Below are positions 24,742-34,053 of a stretch of 64,000 nt of DNA, in pieces (the stretch's first letter is position 1; every line of letters starts with the position of its first letter). The DNA lies in the NCBI GenBank assembly GCA_035937155.1, contig DASYVJ010000106.1, positions 1 to 64,000 on the forward strand, in the 5' to 3' direction. The notes beneath the pieces are model-generated. The model was not told the DNA's origin and searched no databases. It saw nothing but the letters and a program-made list of their open reading frames with translations. Position numbers and translations under genes: made by a program. This DNA is from Palsa-870 sp035937155. GTDB taxonomy: Bacteria > Chloroflexota > Dormibacteria > Dormibacterales > Dormibacteraceae.

Positions 24742-25782
24742 CTAGTTGACTGTTTCCGCCCAGGCGATGAGCTCGTTGAGACCGCGATCAAAGCCGATCT
24801 GCGGTTCCCAGTCAAGCGCCTGTTTTGCTTTGGTGATGTCGCTTACGTAGTACGTCTGGTCGCCTTCGCGCCAATCCGCAAATGTGTATTTCGGCTTCCG
24901 ATTGGCTAGCTTGCCGATCCGCTCGATGACCTCGAGCAGGTTCCGCTGGTTCTGCGGCCCGCCGCCGACGTTGTAGATCTCTCCCCGCGTCTTATCGATG
25001 TTCTGGATGACCGTCGAGTAAAAGGCGCACAGGTCTCGCGCATCGAGCAGGTCACGCACCTGGGTGCCGTCGCCATAGATCGTCATGGGCCGGTTGTTGA
25101 TGATCGAATGAACGAAGTGCGCGACCCATCCCTGGTCTTCAGTCCCGTACTGGTGCGCACCGTAGATGCAGCTCTGTCGCAGGACGACGGTGTTCATGTG
25201 AAAGCATCGGGCGTAGTCCCTGACGTATTGATCTGCCGCGCCTTTGCTGCAGCCGTATGGGCTGTGAAAATCGATCGGCTGACTCTCTTTACAGGCCACG
25301 TTGTTCCGATCGAGCTTTCCATACACCTTATTCGTCGATGCAAAAACAAACGGTGCCTCCGGATTGTGAAGGCGCACAGCTTCCAGCACATTCAAGGTGC
25401 CGCGCGCATTGATGTCGAAGTCCGCGCTCGGATCGAGCAACGATGTCGTGACCGCGACCTGGCCGGCAAGGTGGAGGATGGCGTCCTGGCCCTTGACGTG
25501 CTCGGCCATGGCGCTTGCGTTCCTCACGTCCTCTTTGACGAAGGTCGTCTGCGCCGGATGCTGCGTGATCAACCACTTGAGGTTTCGCTCAGTCCCGGGC
25601 CGGCTGAGATTGTCGAGCACAGTCGCATGCCACCCGTCTGCTATCAAGTGCATCGTCGCGTTGACGCCCAAGAAGCCGGCGCCTCCGGTGATGAGAATCC
25701 GGCGGCCGGCGTTCCGCGGGGACCCACTCGCTTCAGCACGCGAAAAGGTTTTAGGCTCGGTCACCAGTGAGGTTGGGTCCAT
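24742..25782 (-). CDS. NAD-dependent epimerase, CDP-paratose 2-epimerase-like
   Basis: A 346-residue extended SDR. It has ITGGAGFLGVNATMHL, LDNLSRPGTERNLKWL, HLAGQVAVTTSLLDPSADFD, FASTNKVYG, the catalytic HSPYGCSKGAADQYV and RQSCIYGAHQYGTEDQGWV. The DNLSR, AGQVAVTTS and TNKVYG blocks are those I associate with CDP-tyvelose/paratose 2-epimerases (RfbE), which make 3,6-dideoxyhexoses. No CDP-glucose 4,6-dehydratase is in the window, so the substrate is inferred. It diverges from the MbfA-like gene. Confidence 0.8.
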   Translation of the reverse strand: MDPTSLVTEPKTFSRAEASGSPRNAGRRILITGGAGFLGVNATMHLIADGWHATVLDNLSRPGTERNLKWLITQHPAQTTFVKEDVRNASAMAEHVKGQDAILHLAGQVAVTTSLLDPSADFDINARGTLNVLEAVRLHNPEAPFVFASTNKVYGKLDRNNVACKESQPIDFHSPYGCSKGAADQYVRDYARCFHMNTVVLRQSCIYGAHQYGTEDQGWVAHFVHSIINNRPMTIYGDGTQVRDLLDARDLCAFYSTVIQNIDKTRGEIYNVGGGPQNQRNLLEVIERIGKLANRKPKYTFADWREGDQTYYVSDITKAKQALDWEPQIGFDRGLNELIAWAETVN

Positions 25783-25906
25783 CGGCGATACCTACGTTAA
25801 GACAATCATCCGCACACGGCCGCGCCGGCGTGGCTGCCGGCTGCGTACCGGCGTTCCGGCGACCAGCCATCCCTACCATGTACGCGTGACGCCGCCCGAG
25901 CAGACC

Positions 25907-27082
25907 ATGTCTGCCCCCGACGCGCGGTCGGTGCGCTCCAACTGGGAAAGCGAAATTCGCCTGGCCGATGTCTATGAGGCGCTGGCGGGCGTCACCTCGG
26001 ACGTGCACCTCAAACGCCGGCTGACATCGCTCGCGGCGACCGAGAGACGGCACGCCGATGCGTGGGCGTCTCTGCTGGGCTCCGGAACCGTCAGGCTCCA
26101 GGACCGCCGGCCTCAGCTGACCGCCCAGCTGCTCGCGACGCTGGCCAGGGTGGCCGGGATCGGCCCGGCGCTTGCCCTGGCAGGCGCGGCGGAGGGGGTC
26201 GTGCTTCGTTCTTATCTGAGCCAGGTCTCGACGGTCGCCGACGAGCGAGCGCAGGGCGTGCTCCGCCAGGTGCTTCCTGAAGAGCTCGATCACCAGTCGG
26301 CCGAAGGCGTGGCCGGCGAGACGCAGCAATCGAAGTCAGCCGTTGAGGAGGGCACCGACGGCGCGAATCAGCCGGTGGACGAGGAGTGGCACGGCGGCGG
26401 AGTCGAAAGCATCCGGAATGTGATCTATGGGGTGAATGACGGGTTGACCGCCACCCTCGGCGTACTTGCCGGCGTTGGCGGCGCCAGCGTCAACCCACGT
26501 GTGGTGTTGATCGGCGGCCTGTCAGCGATGGTCGCGTCCGGCGTCTCGATGGCGGGTGGAGCCTATCTCGCGAGCAAGTCTCAGCGCGAGGTCTTCGAGG
26601 GCCAGCTGGCCCGCGAGGCGGCAGAAATCGAAGTGATGCCCGACCTCGAACGTGCAGAGCTTGTGCAGATCTACCGCTCCAAGGGCCTCACTCCAGAAGA
26701 AGCGGCGACCATCGTCGGACGAATCACCTCTGACAAGAAGGTGTGGCTCGAAACGCAAGCTCGCGAAGAGCTGGGCCTCGACGTGAACCAGTTCGAGAAC
26801 CCCATGCGCGAGGGAGTGGTGGCGGGGATCTCGACTCTCATCGGCGGGGCGATACCGGTGGCGGGCTACCTGTTGGGCCGGCTCCTGCTCGGGACCAGCA
26901 TCAATGGCTTCGCGGCACTGGTCGTGGCATTTGCCGTGAGCGCCGGCTTTCTTTTTGTAATCGGCTCCGCAAGGTCGTTCTTCACAGGGAAGGGCGGCGT
27001 GCGGTCCGGCGTCGAGATGCTCGTGGTGGGGTCGGTCGTCGCAGCCATCACCTATGGGGTGGGCCTGCTCTTCCGCGCTTAG
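25907..27082 (+). CDS. MbfA-like iron transporter: ferritin-like domain fused to VIT1/CCC1 domain
   Basis: A 391-residue protein from ATG 25907; a GTG at 25886 is also possible. Residues 1-140 form a ferritin-like helical domain with ADVYEALAGVTSD and the iron-ligand-type ExxH in ATERRHADAW. From ~165 the VIT1/CCC1 transporter domain follows: IRNVIYGVNDGLTATLGVLAGV, MVASGVSMAGGAYLASKSQ, a cytoplasmic segment and MREGVVAGISTLIGGAIPV, with five membrane helices. Rubrerythrin-VIT1 fusions (MbfA) export iron in alphaproteobacteria. Metal specificity here (Fe or Mn) is inferred. Confidence 0.85.
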   Translation: MSAPDARSVRSNWESEIRLADVYEALAGVTSDVHLKRRLTSLAATERRHADAWASLLGSGTVRLQDRRPQLTAQLLATLARVAGIGPALALAGAAEGVVLRSYLSQVSTVADERAQGVLRQVLPEELDHQSAEGVAGETQQSKSAVEEGTDGANQPVDEEWHGGGVESIRNVIYGVNDGLTATLGVLAGVGGASVNPRVVLIGGLSAMVASGVSMAGGAYLASKSQREVFEGQLAREAAEIEVMPDLERAELVQIYRSKGLTPEEAATIVGRITSDKKVWLETQAREELGLDVNQFENPMREGVVAGISTLIGGAIPVAGYLLGRLLLGTSINGFAALVVAFAVSAGFLFVIGSARSFFTGKGGVRSGVEMLVVGSVVAAITYGVGLLFRA

Positions 27083-27096
27083 CGCTGCTAGTGCGG

Positions 27097-27489
27097 TCAG
27101 CCGGTGGCGATGCCCCGGAAATAAGCGATGCTCACCAGCCACGCCGCGCCGGCCAGGATAACTGCTTCACGACGGCGGCTCCCACCGTGGGCGTAGAGGT
27201 AGGCGCCGGGCAGGAACAGCACTGCGAATGCTCCGTAGACCAGATGAAGGAGCGTCGTGGGACGGCCACCAAGGGCGAACGCGGCCAGGCCGATCAAGCC
27301 TTGCAACGCGGTCAAGCCGGCCATGATCAGGTAGCTCGAGCGAAAGCCTGCCGAGACCGCGGCGTTGCGAAAGTATTGGTACGTTCCCCAAATCGCCAGC
27401 AGGACCGCGAACACCAGGAGCGCCCGGGCGCCGACGCCGTGCAGGAAGGCGAGCCCTGCGTCGACTGCGAGTATCGCTGGGTCAGTCAC
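27097..27489 (-). CDS. small four-helix membrane protein, unknown
   Basis: A 130-residue protein with four hydrophobic segments: ALLVFAVLLAIWGTYQYF, SSYLIMAGLTALQGLIGLAAF, LHLVYGAFAVLFLPGAYLYA and AVILAGAAWLVSIAYF. Conserved-looking His and Tyr residues are in LLHLVYG. The family is not recognised. It starts 36 bases after the galE-like gene on the same strand and is probably co-transcribed with it. Confidence 0.6.
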   Translation of the reverse strand: MTDPAILAVDAGLAFLHGVGARALLVFAVLLAIWGTYQYFRNAAVSAGFRSSYLIMAGLTALQGLIGLAAFALGGRPTTLLHLVYGAFAVLFLPGAYLYAHGGSRRREAVILAGAAWLVSIAYFRGIATG

Positions 27490-27525
27490 GGTCCGATCAA
27501 CTGGTGCGGAGTTGGCCGAAGTTCC

Positions 27526-28467
27526 TCACGCTCGAGCGCTCGAAACCTGTTCGCGGAAGTAGTCGACCGTGAGGCTGAGCCCCTCTTCGAGGTTCACACG
27601 GGGCTCCCAACCGAGCTGGTCGTGGGCCCTCGTGTTGTCGAGAGCGATGCGGTAGACATCGCCCTTCCGCGCCGGGCCGTAGTTGGGCTCGCGACCGTAG
27701 CCGGTGAGCAGGGCGAGCTTGCGGAAAAGGTCGTTGACGGAGATGGCAACCCCCGTGCTGATGTGGAACGTGCCGCCGGACCCTTTCTCGAGCGCGGCCA
27801 GGTTCGCGGTCGCCACGTCGCCCACATGAAGCATGTCGCGAGACTGCTCGCCCGTCCCGTCGATGGTGAGTGGTTTGTGCTCGAGCATGCGTCCGGCGAA
27901 GATGGCGATGACGCGACCTTCCTCGGCGTGAAAGTCCTGCCTCGCGCCATAGATGTTCGCGTATCGGAGGACCGTGTAATCCAGTCCGAAGGTGCGCCGA
28001 AAAGTGCCCAGGTACTGCTCGAACGCCAGCTTGCTGGTGCCGTACGGCGAAAGAGGTCGCACGGGATGGTTTTCGTCCGCGGGTACCACATCGGGCTCAC
28101 CGTACAAGGCGCCACCGGTCGAGCTGAAGATCACCTTTCGCACACGGTGATCCACGCAGGCTTTGAGGAGATTCAGCCCGCCGATGATGTTGACCTGTGC
28201 GTCGTAGGTGGGGTCGGCGACCGACTTCGGCACCTCCGATTGTGCCGCGTGGTGGTTGACCAGCTCAGGCCGAAATGTCGCGACCGCCTGTTCCACCTGC
28301 GGTTGGTCGCGCAAGTCGACGCGGTGGACGGCGACAGCCCCGTTGACGTTGTCGACGCGGCCGGTGCTGAAGTTGTCCAGGACCGCGACCTCATGGCCGG
28401 CTGCCACGTATGCGTCAACGACGTGTGAGCCGATGAAGCCGGCTCCGCCACTCACGAGGATCCGCAC
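27526..28467 (-). CDS. UDP-glucose 4-epimerase-like NAD-dependent epimerase
   Basis: A 313-residue extended SDR with VSGGAGFIGSHVVDAYV, LDNFSTGRVDNV, HHAAQSEVPKSVADP, FSSTGGALYGE, catalytic SPYGTSKLAFEQYL and RYANIYGARQDFHAEEG. Ser/Thr, Tyr and Lys of the SDR triad are present. YANVYGPRQ-type sequence and length fit short bacterial GalE-like epimerases of UDP-glucose or UDP-GlcNAc. It is the third sugar epimerase in the window and diverges from ybeY with 23 bases between. Confidence 0.85.
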   Translation of the reverse strand: MRILVSGGAGFIGSHVVDAYVAAGHEVAVLDNFSTGRVDNVNGAVAVHRVDLRDQPQVEQAVATFRPELVNHHAAQSEVPKSVADPTYDAQVNIIGGLNLLKACVDHRVRKVIFSSTGGALYGEPDVVPADENHPVRPLSPYGTSKLAFEQYLGTFRRTFGLDYTVLRYANIYGARQDFHAEEGRVIAIFAGRMLEHKPLTIDGTGEQSRDMLHVGDVATANLAALEKGSGGTFHISTGVAISVNDLFRKLALLTGYGREPNYGPARKGDVYRIALDNTRAHDQLGWEPRVNLEEGLSLTVDYFREQVSSARA

Positions 28468-28490
28468 GGCCAGGACTGTACCCGGTTTAC

Positions 28491-28964
28491 TTGGTGACGG
28501 TGGCTGAGCGCGTACGGCTGGATGTCGAAGTGTTCAAGGCGGTTCGCGCGCCTGTCCCGCCCGCGTTCTTGCGGCGCGTGTTGCAGAAGTCGGCCGGCGT
28601 GCCCGAAGTCGTGGCTCGGCTGCCGGCTGGAACCGCGACCCTCGCCGTCAGGCTGACTTCGGACGAGGAGCTGCGGCGGCTGAATCGCGACTTCGCCGGC
28701 CACGATTCGGTGACCGACGTCCTTTCGTTCGGGGGCTCGCTGCAGCACGTCGGAGACCTCGCCGTATCGTGGCCGATGGCTGTTCGACAAGCGGTTGAGT
28801 ACGGTCATCCCGAACAGACCGAGCTCGCCTTGTTGTGCGTCCACGGGCTACTCCACCTGCTGGGTTGGGACCATGCCTCTGCCGCTGAGCTGAAGGAGAT
28901 GTCGCGGCTCACGATCGCCGCCCTGGCGCTGTCCGGCCTGCGGCTGGCGCCAGGACGACTCTGA
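28491..28964 (+). CDS. ybeY: endoribonuclease YbeY
   Basis: A 157-residue protein; TTG 28491 and nearby GTG codons are possible starts. The zinc motif HGLLHLLGWDHA is present, preceded by LNRDFAGHDSVTDVLSFG. YbeY is a metal-dependent RNase involved in 16S rRNA 3' maturation and ribosome quality control. Length is normal. It heads the plus-strand series leading to pth and mfd. Confidence 0.92.
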   Translation: MVTVAERVRLDVEVFKAVRAPVPPAFLRRVLQKSAGVPEVVARLPAGTATLAVRLTSDEELRRLNRDFAGHDSVTDVLSFGGSLQHVGDLAVSWPMAVRQAVEYGHPEQTELALLCVHGLLHLLGWDHASAAELKEMSRLTIAALALSGLRLAPGRL

Positions 28965-29038
28965 CCTCCCGGTAAACTCAATCTGCAAAGGGTCTGCGGC
29001 ACTCGCCGCGGGCCTAGGTGCGTCTATTTGGATTTTGG

Positions 29039-29650
29039 ATGCAAGAAGAGTCAGTCGAAGAGCGGTTGATCGTGGGCCTGGGCAATCCCGAGTCGGACTA
29101 CGCCGATACGCGCCACAACCTTGGTTTCGCGTGCGTGCGCGAGCTCGCCAGCCGGCTGGGTGTGCGGATCGACCGCAAGCGGTGGCAGTCACTCGTAGGT
29201 CATTCGGAGAAGCACCGTGTGTGGCTCGTGCTGCCGCAGACCTACATGAATCTTTCCGGAGAGGCGGTGGCCAAGGCCATGCGTGATATCCATGTGCCAC
29301 CCCAACAGGTCTGGTCGGTGTACGACGAGCTCGACCTGCCCCTGTGCCGCATGCGGATCAGGCGCGGCGGCTCCGGCGCCGGACACAACGGAGTCCTGTC
29401 GCTGATCAACTCCCTGGGCACGCCTGACTTCGTGCGGTTCAGGGTCGGCATCGGCAAGCCCGCAAAAAAGGGTTCTCAACCGGGCCGGCAGTACGTCCTC
29501 GGGCGGTTCACGAAGGCCGAAGCCGCGCGCCTCCCGACCGTCATCGACGGAGTCGCGAGCGCGCTGGAGCTGGCGCTCGAGGCGGGTGTCGAGCGCGCCA
29601 TGGATCGCTACAACCGCCCGGGCTCCCTTGGCTGTGAGGAGCTCGCATGA
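29039..29650 (+). CDS. pth: peptidyl-tRNA hydrolase
   Basis: A 203-residue protein from ATG 29039 (a GTG at 29018 is in frame). It has LIVGLGNPESDYADTRHNLGF with the catalytic His, LPQTYMNLSGEAV, YDELDLP with the catalytic Asp, and GGSGAGHNGVLSLI. Pth releases peptides from stalled peptidyl-tRNA. The 74-base gap upstream contains a GCGGC-ACTC-GCCGC hairpin. The stop overlaps the mfd ATG by four bases. Confidence 0.95.
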   Translation: MQEESVEERLIVGLGNPESDYADTRHNLGFACVRELASRLGVRIDRKRWQSLVGHSEKHRVWLVLPQTYMNLSGEAVAKAMRDIHVPPQQVWSVYDELDLPLCRMRIRRGGSGAGHNGVLSLINSLGTPDFVRFRVGIGKPAKKGSQPGRQYVLGRFTKAEAARLPTVIDGVASALELALEAGVERAMDRYNRPGSLGCEELA

Positions 29651-32600
29651 CCTCGCCTCGCGTAAGCGCCTTTCGCGAAAGCGGCTTTCGCGAAAGCGGC
29701 TTATGGAAACGAACGATCTCAGCAGCGCCGGCTCTGGAGCGGTGGATCCGGGGTGCCCCGAGCCGGCTGGATGTCAGCCGCCTGCCCAAGGCGGCCTGGC
29801 CGATCATCGCGGGCGCGGTGGCACGAGCCTTTGCCGCACAGCGCCGGTCGGTGCTCATCCTGGTCCCGGCTCCGGAGCGCTTCGCCGATGAGCTCCGGCC
29901 CTGGCTTGCCGGATCCCCGCCTGTCCACGTCTTCGCCGAGATCGGCATTTCTTTCCTGGATCGGCCGCCGGCATTCGACGCGTCGGTCAACAAGCGCCTC
30001 GAGGCGCTGTCTGCGCTGTCGCAAGCGACCGATGAGCCGGCCGTAATCGTGTCATCGCGGCGGGCGGTGACCAGGCAGACCATCTCGCCTCAGAACCTGG
30101 TCGCAGGCACGTTGACTCTTGCTCCCGATCGCGGGCCCGACCCCATCGCCGTGGCCCTTCGCCTGGTGGAGCTTGGCTACTCGCGAGAACCCCAGGTTGA
30201 GGACCGAGGGCAATTCTCCTTGCGCGGGGGGATCCTGGATGTCTTTCCAAGCGCCGACGATGCGCCGGTGCGAGCTGAGTGGGCAGGGGATGTCGTCGAG
30301 ACGCTGCGCCTGTTCGATCCCGAAAACCAGCGATCTGTCATGGCGGTGCCCGAGGCGGCGATCAGGACGGGCCGGGAGCTGCTGCTCGGTCCGGCCCGCG
30401 GCCAAGCTGCTGTCGCGCTGCTTCGTGGTTCGGTTTCGCTCGAGAGCCTGCGCGCGGACGTGCGGTCGGATTGGGAGGATGAGCTCGTCCGGCTCGAGTC
30501 AGGCGCCGCGTTTCCCGGAGTTGAGTTCTATGCCGCCTACCTGGATCCGTCGCGACCTTCGCTGCTGGATCACCTGCCAGCCGGCACGGTCGTGCTCGAT
30601 TTCGACCCCGAGCGCCAGCTGGCGGACGCGCGGTCGCTCATCGATGAAGCCGAGATGCTGGCGGCAGCCGAAGCGGGCGGGGGTGAGCTGCCACGAGGTT
30701 TCACGCTTCCGACGGTCGGCATCGACCGACTGAACGATTTTGGCGAGCGGTCTCGCCTGCAGCTGAGAGCCGGTGAGTCAACCGGCGACGCGGTGGATCT
30801 GGGTTGGACCGAGCTCGAAACGTTAGTCGGGCGGCCACGAGCAGCGGCCGGCCTCGCCGCATTGAGCGAATCGGCGACCGTCATTTTCGCCACGGAGCAG
30901 GACGAGAGACTGAAAGCCTTCCTCGACGAGAGCGGCGTGAGCGCTTCAGTAGCCGAGGTCGACCTCGACCTGGATCTCGAGCTCGAGCCGGCGTTGCGCC
31001 GGGCGGATATCGACATCACCCAGGGCGCGTCGCAGCCGGAGATCGGTTTTCACCTCGCCACCGATGCCGAATTGTTCGGCCGGCTGCGCCGGCCTTCGCG
31101 CGCGTCTCGCGGCAGACGAACTCGCACGCAGGACATGACCAAGGAGTTCACGCTCGACTTCGCGCCGGATGAGCTGGTCGTTCATGTCGACCATGGCATC
31201 GCCCTTTTCAAAGGCATGCGGCTCATCGAGTCGGAAGGCGCTCACCGCGAGTACCTCGAGCTCGAGTACGCGGAGGGTGACCGGCTCTTCGTTCCCGTGG
31301 AGAACCTCGACCGCGTCCAGAAATACCTCGGGGGCGAAGGGCAGCCGGCGCTGCACCGGCTGGGCACCAGCGACTGGACTCGCGCGCGAGGTCGGGCGCG
31401 AAAGGTCGTCCAGGACGTAGCCGACGAGCTGCTCAAGATCTATTCGCTAAGGGAGGCGAGGCCGGGCATCGCGTTCGCGCCGGACACGGCGTGGCAGCAA
31501 GAGCTCGAGTCCTCCTTTCCTTATGAGGAGACTCCCGACCAGGTCGCTGCACTGGCGGAGATCAAGGCTGATATGGAGTCTGACAAGCCGATGGATCGGC
31601 TGCTTTGCGGCGACGTCGGCTTCGGCAAGACCGAGCTTGCACTCCGCGCGGCGTTCAAGGCCGCGATGAGCGGGAAGCAGGTCGCGCTTCTCGCGCCGAC
31701 CACCGTGCTTGCCCAGCAGCACTTCCACGTCTTTCGCGAGCGGCTCGCCAAGTTTCCCGTCGTCGTCGAGATGCTCTCGCGATTCGTCGACGACGAGACT
31801 CAGGCTCGCAACATCGAAGGCATCAAGGCGGGCCAGGTCGACATCGTGGTCGGCACGCATAGGCTGCTGCAGCGTGACGTCCGTTTCAAGCGACTCGGTC
31901 TGCTCATCATCGACGAAGAGCATCGCTTCGGCGTGATGCAAAAAGAGCGGCTGAAGAAACTACGGACTCAGCTGGATGTGCTCTCGCTCTCGGCGACTCC
32001 CATCCCGCGAACGCTCCACATGGCCGTGGGTGGGATCCGCGACATGAGCGTGATCCAGACACCGCCAGAAGAACGCCAGCCGATCAAGACCTACGTCACG
32101 GCGGACGAGGATGAGCTCGTCCGCGAAGCGATCACGCGCGAGCTGCAGAGAGGCGGCCAGATCTACTACGTCCACAACCGGGTGCGCACCATCCAGAAGG
32201 CTGCGGAACGTATCCAGGAGCTCGTGCCGGAGGCACGCGTCGTGATCGGGCACGGCCAGATGGGTGAGGACGAGCTTGCGCATGTGATGGTCGATTTCGA
32301 ATCGGCCAAGTTCGACGTGCTCGTCTGCACGACCATCATCGAGTCAGGGCTCGACATCCCCAACGTCAACACGATCATCGTCGAGCGCTCGGACCGATTT
32401 GGCCTGGCCCAGCTCTATCAGCTTCGCGGCCGCGTCGGCCGATCCGGAAGGCGCGCATACGCGTACTTCCTTTATGACCCGCGCCGTTCGTTGACCGAGC
32501 AGGCCGACAAACGATTGGACGTCATCTCGGGGCTGCACGAGCTCGGGCAGGGATTCAAGATCGCCCTGCGCGACCTCGAGATCCGGGGCGCCGGCAACCT

Positions 32601-33186
32601 GCTGGGCACTGAGCAGCACGGTGCCATCGCAGCCGTCGGATTCGAGATGTACCTGCAGATGCTCCAGGGCGCGGTGGCGAAGATGCGCAGCGGTTCCGAG
32701 GAGTCGACCGTGGGAGATGTGCTGTCTACGGCCGAGATGAACCTAGACCTGCCGCTCGATCACTTCATCCCGCGCTCATACATTCGCGACGAGAAGCTGC
32801 GGCTGGGGGCATACCGGCAGCTCGCCGCTACGGAGGACGAGGAGGAGCTCGACTCTGTCCTGCGCTCGCTCGAGGATCGATACGGCCCGGGTCCGGCACA
32901 GCTCGACAACCTCGCCTACTCGCTGCGCATCAAGCTCAGAGGACAGCGCATGGGTCTGCGCGGTGTCGTCGCAGAAGGCCACGACATCGTGATTCGGGTC
33001 GATCCACAGCGGGTCCTCGACGTCGATGAGCTGTCGCGCCGAATGGCGGGCCGGATCGCCGTCGCGCCGAACCGGTTGAAGATGCGACGGCAGGGCGAGG
33101 GGTGGCAGCGGGATCTCCTGCAGCTGCTGGACGAGATGGCCGAGCTCTACGAGTCCGCTCGGGTGGTCGCGGTCCCTGGCAGCTGA
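29647..33186 (+). CDS. mfd: transcription-repair coupling factor Mfd
   Basis: An 1179-residue protein of normal family length. The N-terminal UvrB-like region has RGQFSLRGGILDVFP. The RNA polymerase-interacting CarD-like domain is VHVDHGIALFKGM. The RecG-like translocase has Walker A GDVGFGKTELALRA, LLIIDEEHRFGV, SATPIPRTLHMA and RGRVGRSGRRAYAYF. The C-terminal TRCF domain is complete. Mfd pushes stalled RNA polymerase and recruits UvrA. Its N-terminus carries a duplicated FRESG encoded by two palindromes (see separate entry). Confidence 0.97.
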   Translation: MTSPRVSAFRESGFRESGLWKRTISAAPALERWIRGAPSRLDVSRLPKAAWPIIAGAVARAFAAQRRSVLILVPAPERFADELRPWLAGSPPVHVFAEIGISFLDRPPAFDASVNKRLEALSALSQATDEPAVIVSSRRAVTRQTISPQNLVAGTLTLAPDRGPDPIAVALRLVELGYSREPQVEDRGQFSLRGGILDVFPSADDAPVRAEWAGDVVETLRLFDPENQRSVMAVPEAAIRTGRELLLGPARGQAAVALLRGSVSLESLRADVRSDWEDELVRLESGAAFPGVEFYAAYLDPSRPSLLDHLPAGTVVLDFDPERQLADARSLIDEAEMLAAAEAGGGELPRGFTLPTVGIDRLNDFGERSRLQLRAGESTGDAVDLGWTELETLVGRPRAAAGLAALSESATVIFATEQDERLKAFLDESGVSASVAEVDLDLDLELEPALRRADIDITQGASQPEIGFHLATDAELFGRLRRPSRASRGRRTRTQDMTKEFTLDFAPDELVVHVDHGIALFKGMRLIESEGAHREYLELEYAEGDRLFVPVENLDRVQKYLGGEGQPALHRLGTSDWTRARGRARKVVQDVADELLKIYSLREARPGIAFAPDTAWQQELESSFPYEETPDQVAALAEIKADMESDKPMDRLLCGDVGFGKTELALRAAFKAAMSGKQVALLAPTTVLAQQHFHVFRERLAKFPVVVEMLSRFVDDETQARNIEGIKAGQVDIVVGTHRLLQRDVRFKRLGLLIIDEEHRFGVMQKERLKKLRTQLDVLSLSATPIPRTLHMAVGGIRDMSVIQTPPEERQPIKTYVTADEDELVREAITRELQRGGQIYYVHNRVRTIQKAAERIQELVPEARVVIGHGQMGEDELAHVMVDFESAKFDVLVCTTIIESGLDIPNVNTIIVERSDRFGLAQLYQLRGRVGRSGRRAYAYFLYDPRRSLTEQADKRLDVISGLHELGQGFKIALRDLEIRGAGNLLGTEQHGAIAAVGFEMYLQMLQGAVAKMRSGSEESTVGDVLSTAEMNLDLPLDHFIPRSYIRDEKLRLGAYRQLAATEDEEELDSVLRSLEDRYGPGPAQLDNLAYSLRIKLRGQRMGLRGVVAEGHDIVIRVDPQRVLDVDELSRRMAGRIAVAPNRLKMRRQGEGWQRDLLQLLDEMAELYESARVVAVPGS
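29669..29697. repeat. tandem palindrome in the first codons of mfd
   Basis: TTTCGCGAAA at 29671-29680 and the perfect 14-base palindrome GCTTTCGCGAAAGC at 29684-29697 repeat with a 15-base period and encode FRESG twice. They could be a duplicated operator-like site or a simple coding duplication. Confidence 0.5.
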
Positions 33187-33193
33187 AGGCGCC

Positions 33194-33997
33194 ATGCCAG
33201 AATCAGAGCCTGTGCCTGAATCGAACGAGAAGCCTTACTCGCCTGGAATTCAAGCCATCTTCGAGGTGGTGGCGAGGCTGCGGGCACCCGACGGCTGTCC
33301 GTGGGATCGGGAGCAGACGCACGATTCGCTGAGGCCGTATCTGCTCGAGGAGACATATGAGCTCCTGGAGGCGATCGACTCTGGCGACGACGCCAAGATG
33401 ATGGAGGAGCTCGGTGACCTCCTGCTGCAGGTCGCCATGCATGCGGAGATAGCGGCTCAGGACGGCCGGTTCGACGCCGCGAAGGTTTCTGAGGCGGTGG
33501 CGGCAAAGATGGTGGCGCGCCATCCGCACGTCTTCAGCACAACCTCAGTCGCCGATGCGGACGAGGTGCTACGCAACTGGGAGCACCAGAAGGCTGACGA
33601 AGCTCGCAAGTCCGGGAACGAGGGCTCCGTAGTCGATCGCGTCCCCGCGACGCTCCCGGCTCTGGCCTGGGCGCTCGGGCTGCAGAAGCGGGCGGCGCGC
33701 GTGGGCTTCGATTTCACATCGCCGAAAGAGGCGGCCGAATCGGTCGCCGAAGAAGCCCGCGAGCTGGCAACTTCGACCGATGCGCAAGCGACCTTCGAGG
33801 AGATGGGCGACCTGCTCTTCGCCATGGTTGCTCTGGCGCGGCGACTGAAGGTCAATCCGGAAGACGCGCTGCGGGTCGCGGGACAGCGGTTTCGCGATCG
33901 TTTCTCCAGGACCGAGGCGTCGCTGCGCGAAGAAGGCAAGTCCTTCCGCGACCTCGACGCCGAACAGCTCGCTCTGCGCTGGGAGGAAAGCGGCTAG
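33194..33997 (+). CDS. mazG: nucleoside triphosphate pyrophosphohydrolase MazG
   Basis: A 267-residue protein with LRAPDGCPWDREQTHDSL, YLLEETYELLEAID and MEELGDLLLQVAMHAEIA in the first MazG domain (the ExxE...ExxD metal site), and a second domain with EEARELA and FEEMGDLLFAMVALAR. MazG hydrolyses non-canonical or excess NTPs, and possibly ppGpp. It starts seven bases after mfd, an order known from Bacillota. Confidence 0.95.
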   Translation: MPESEPVPESNEKPYSPGIQAIFEVVARLRAPDGCPWDREQTHDSLRPYLLEETYELLEAIDSGDDAKMMEELGDLLLQVAMHAEIAAQDGRFDAAKVSEAVAAKMVARHPHVFSTTSVADADEVLRNWEHQKADEARKSGNEGSVVDRVPATLPALAWALGLQKRAARVGFDFTSPKEAAESVAEEARELATSTDAQATFEEMGDLLFAMVALARRLKVNPEDALRVAGQRFRDRFSRTEASLREEGKSFRDLDAEQLALRWEESG

Positions 33998-34053
33998 GCC
34001 AGGGGGCGTTTGTTATAGTCGGCTTCCACTTCGAATCCTGATTACGTCCCAGC

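Noticed and set aside
25397..25885. Upstream extension of the MbfA-like protein
   Set aside because: It overlaps the divergent epimerase gene antisense and has no domain; the ferritin-like part begins after 25907.
26743..28428. 561-codon open frame on the plus strand
   Set aside because: It crosses the MbfA-like gene in another frame and the antisense of two minus-strand genes with clear membrane and SDR motifs.
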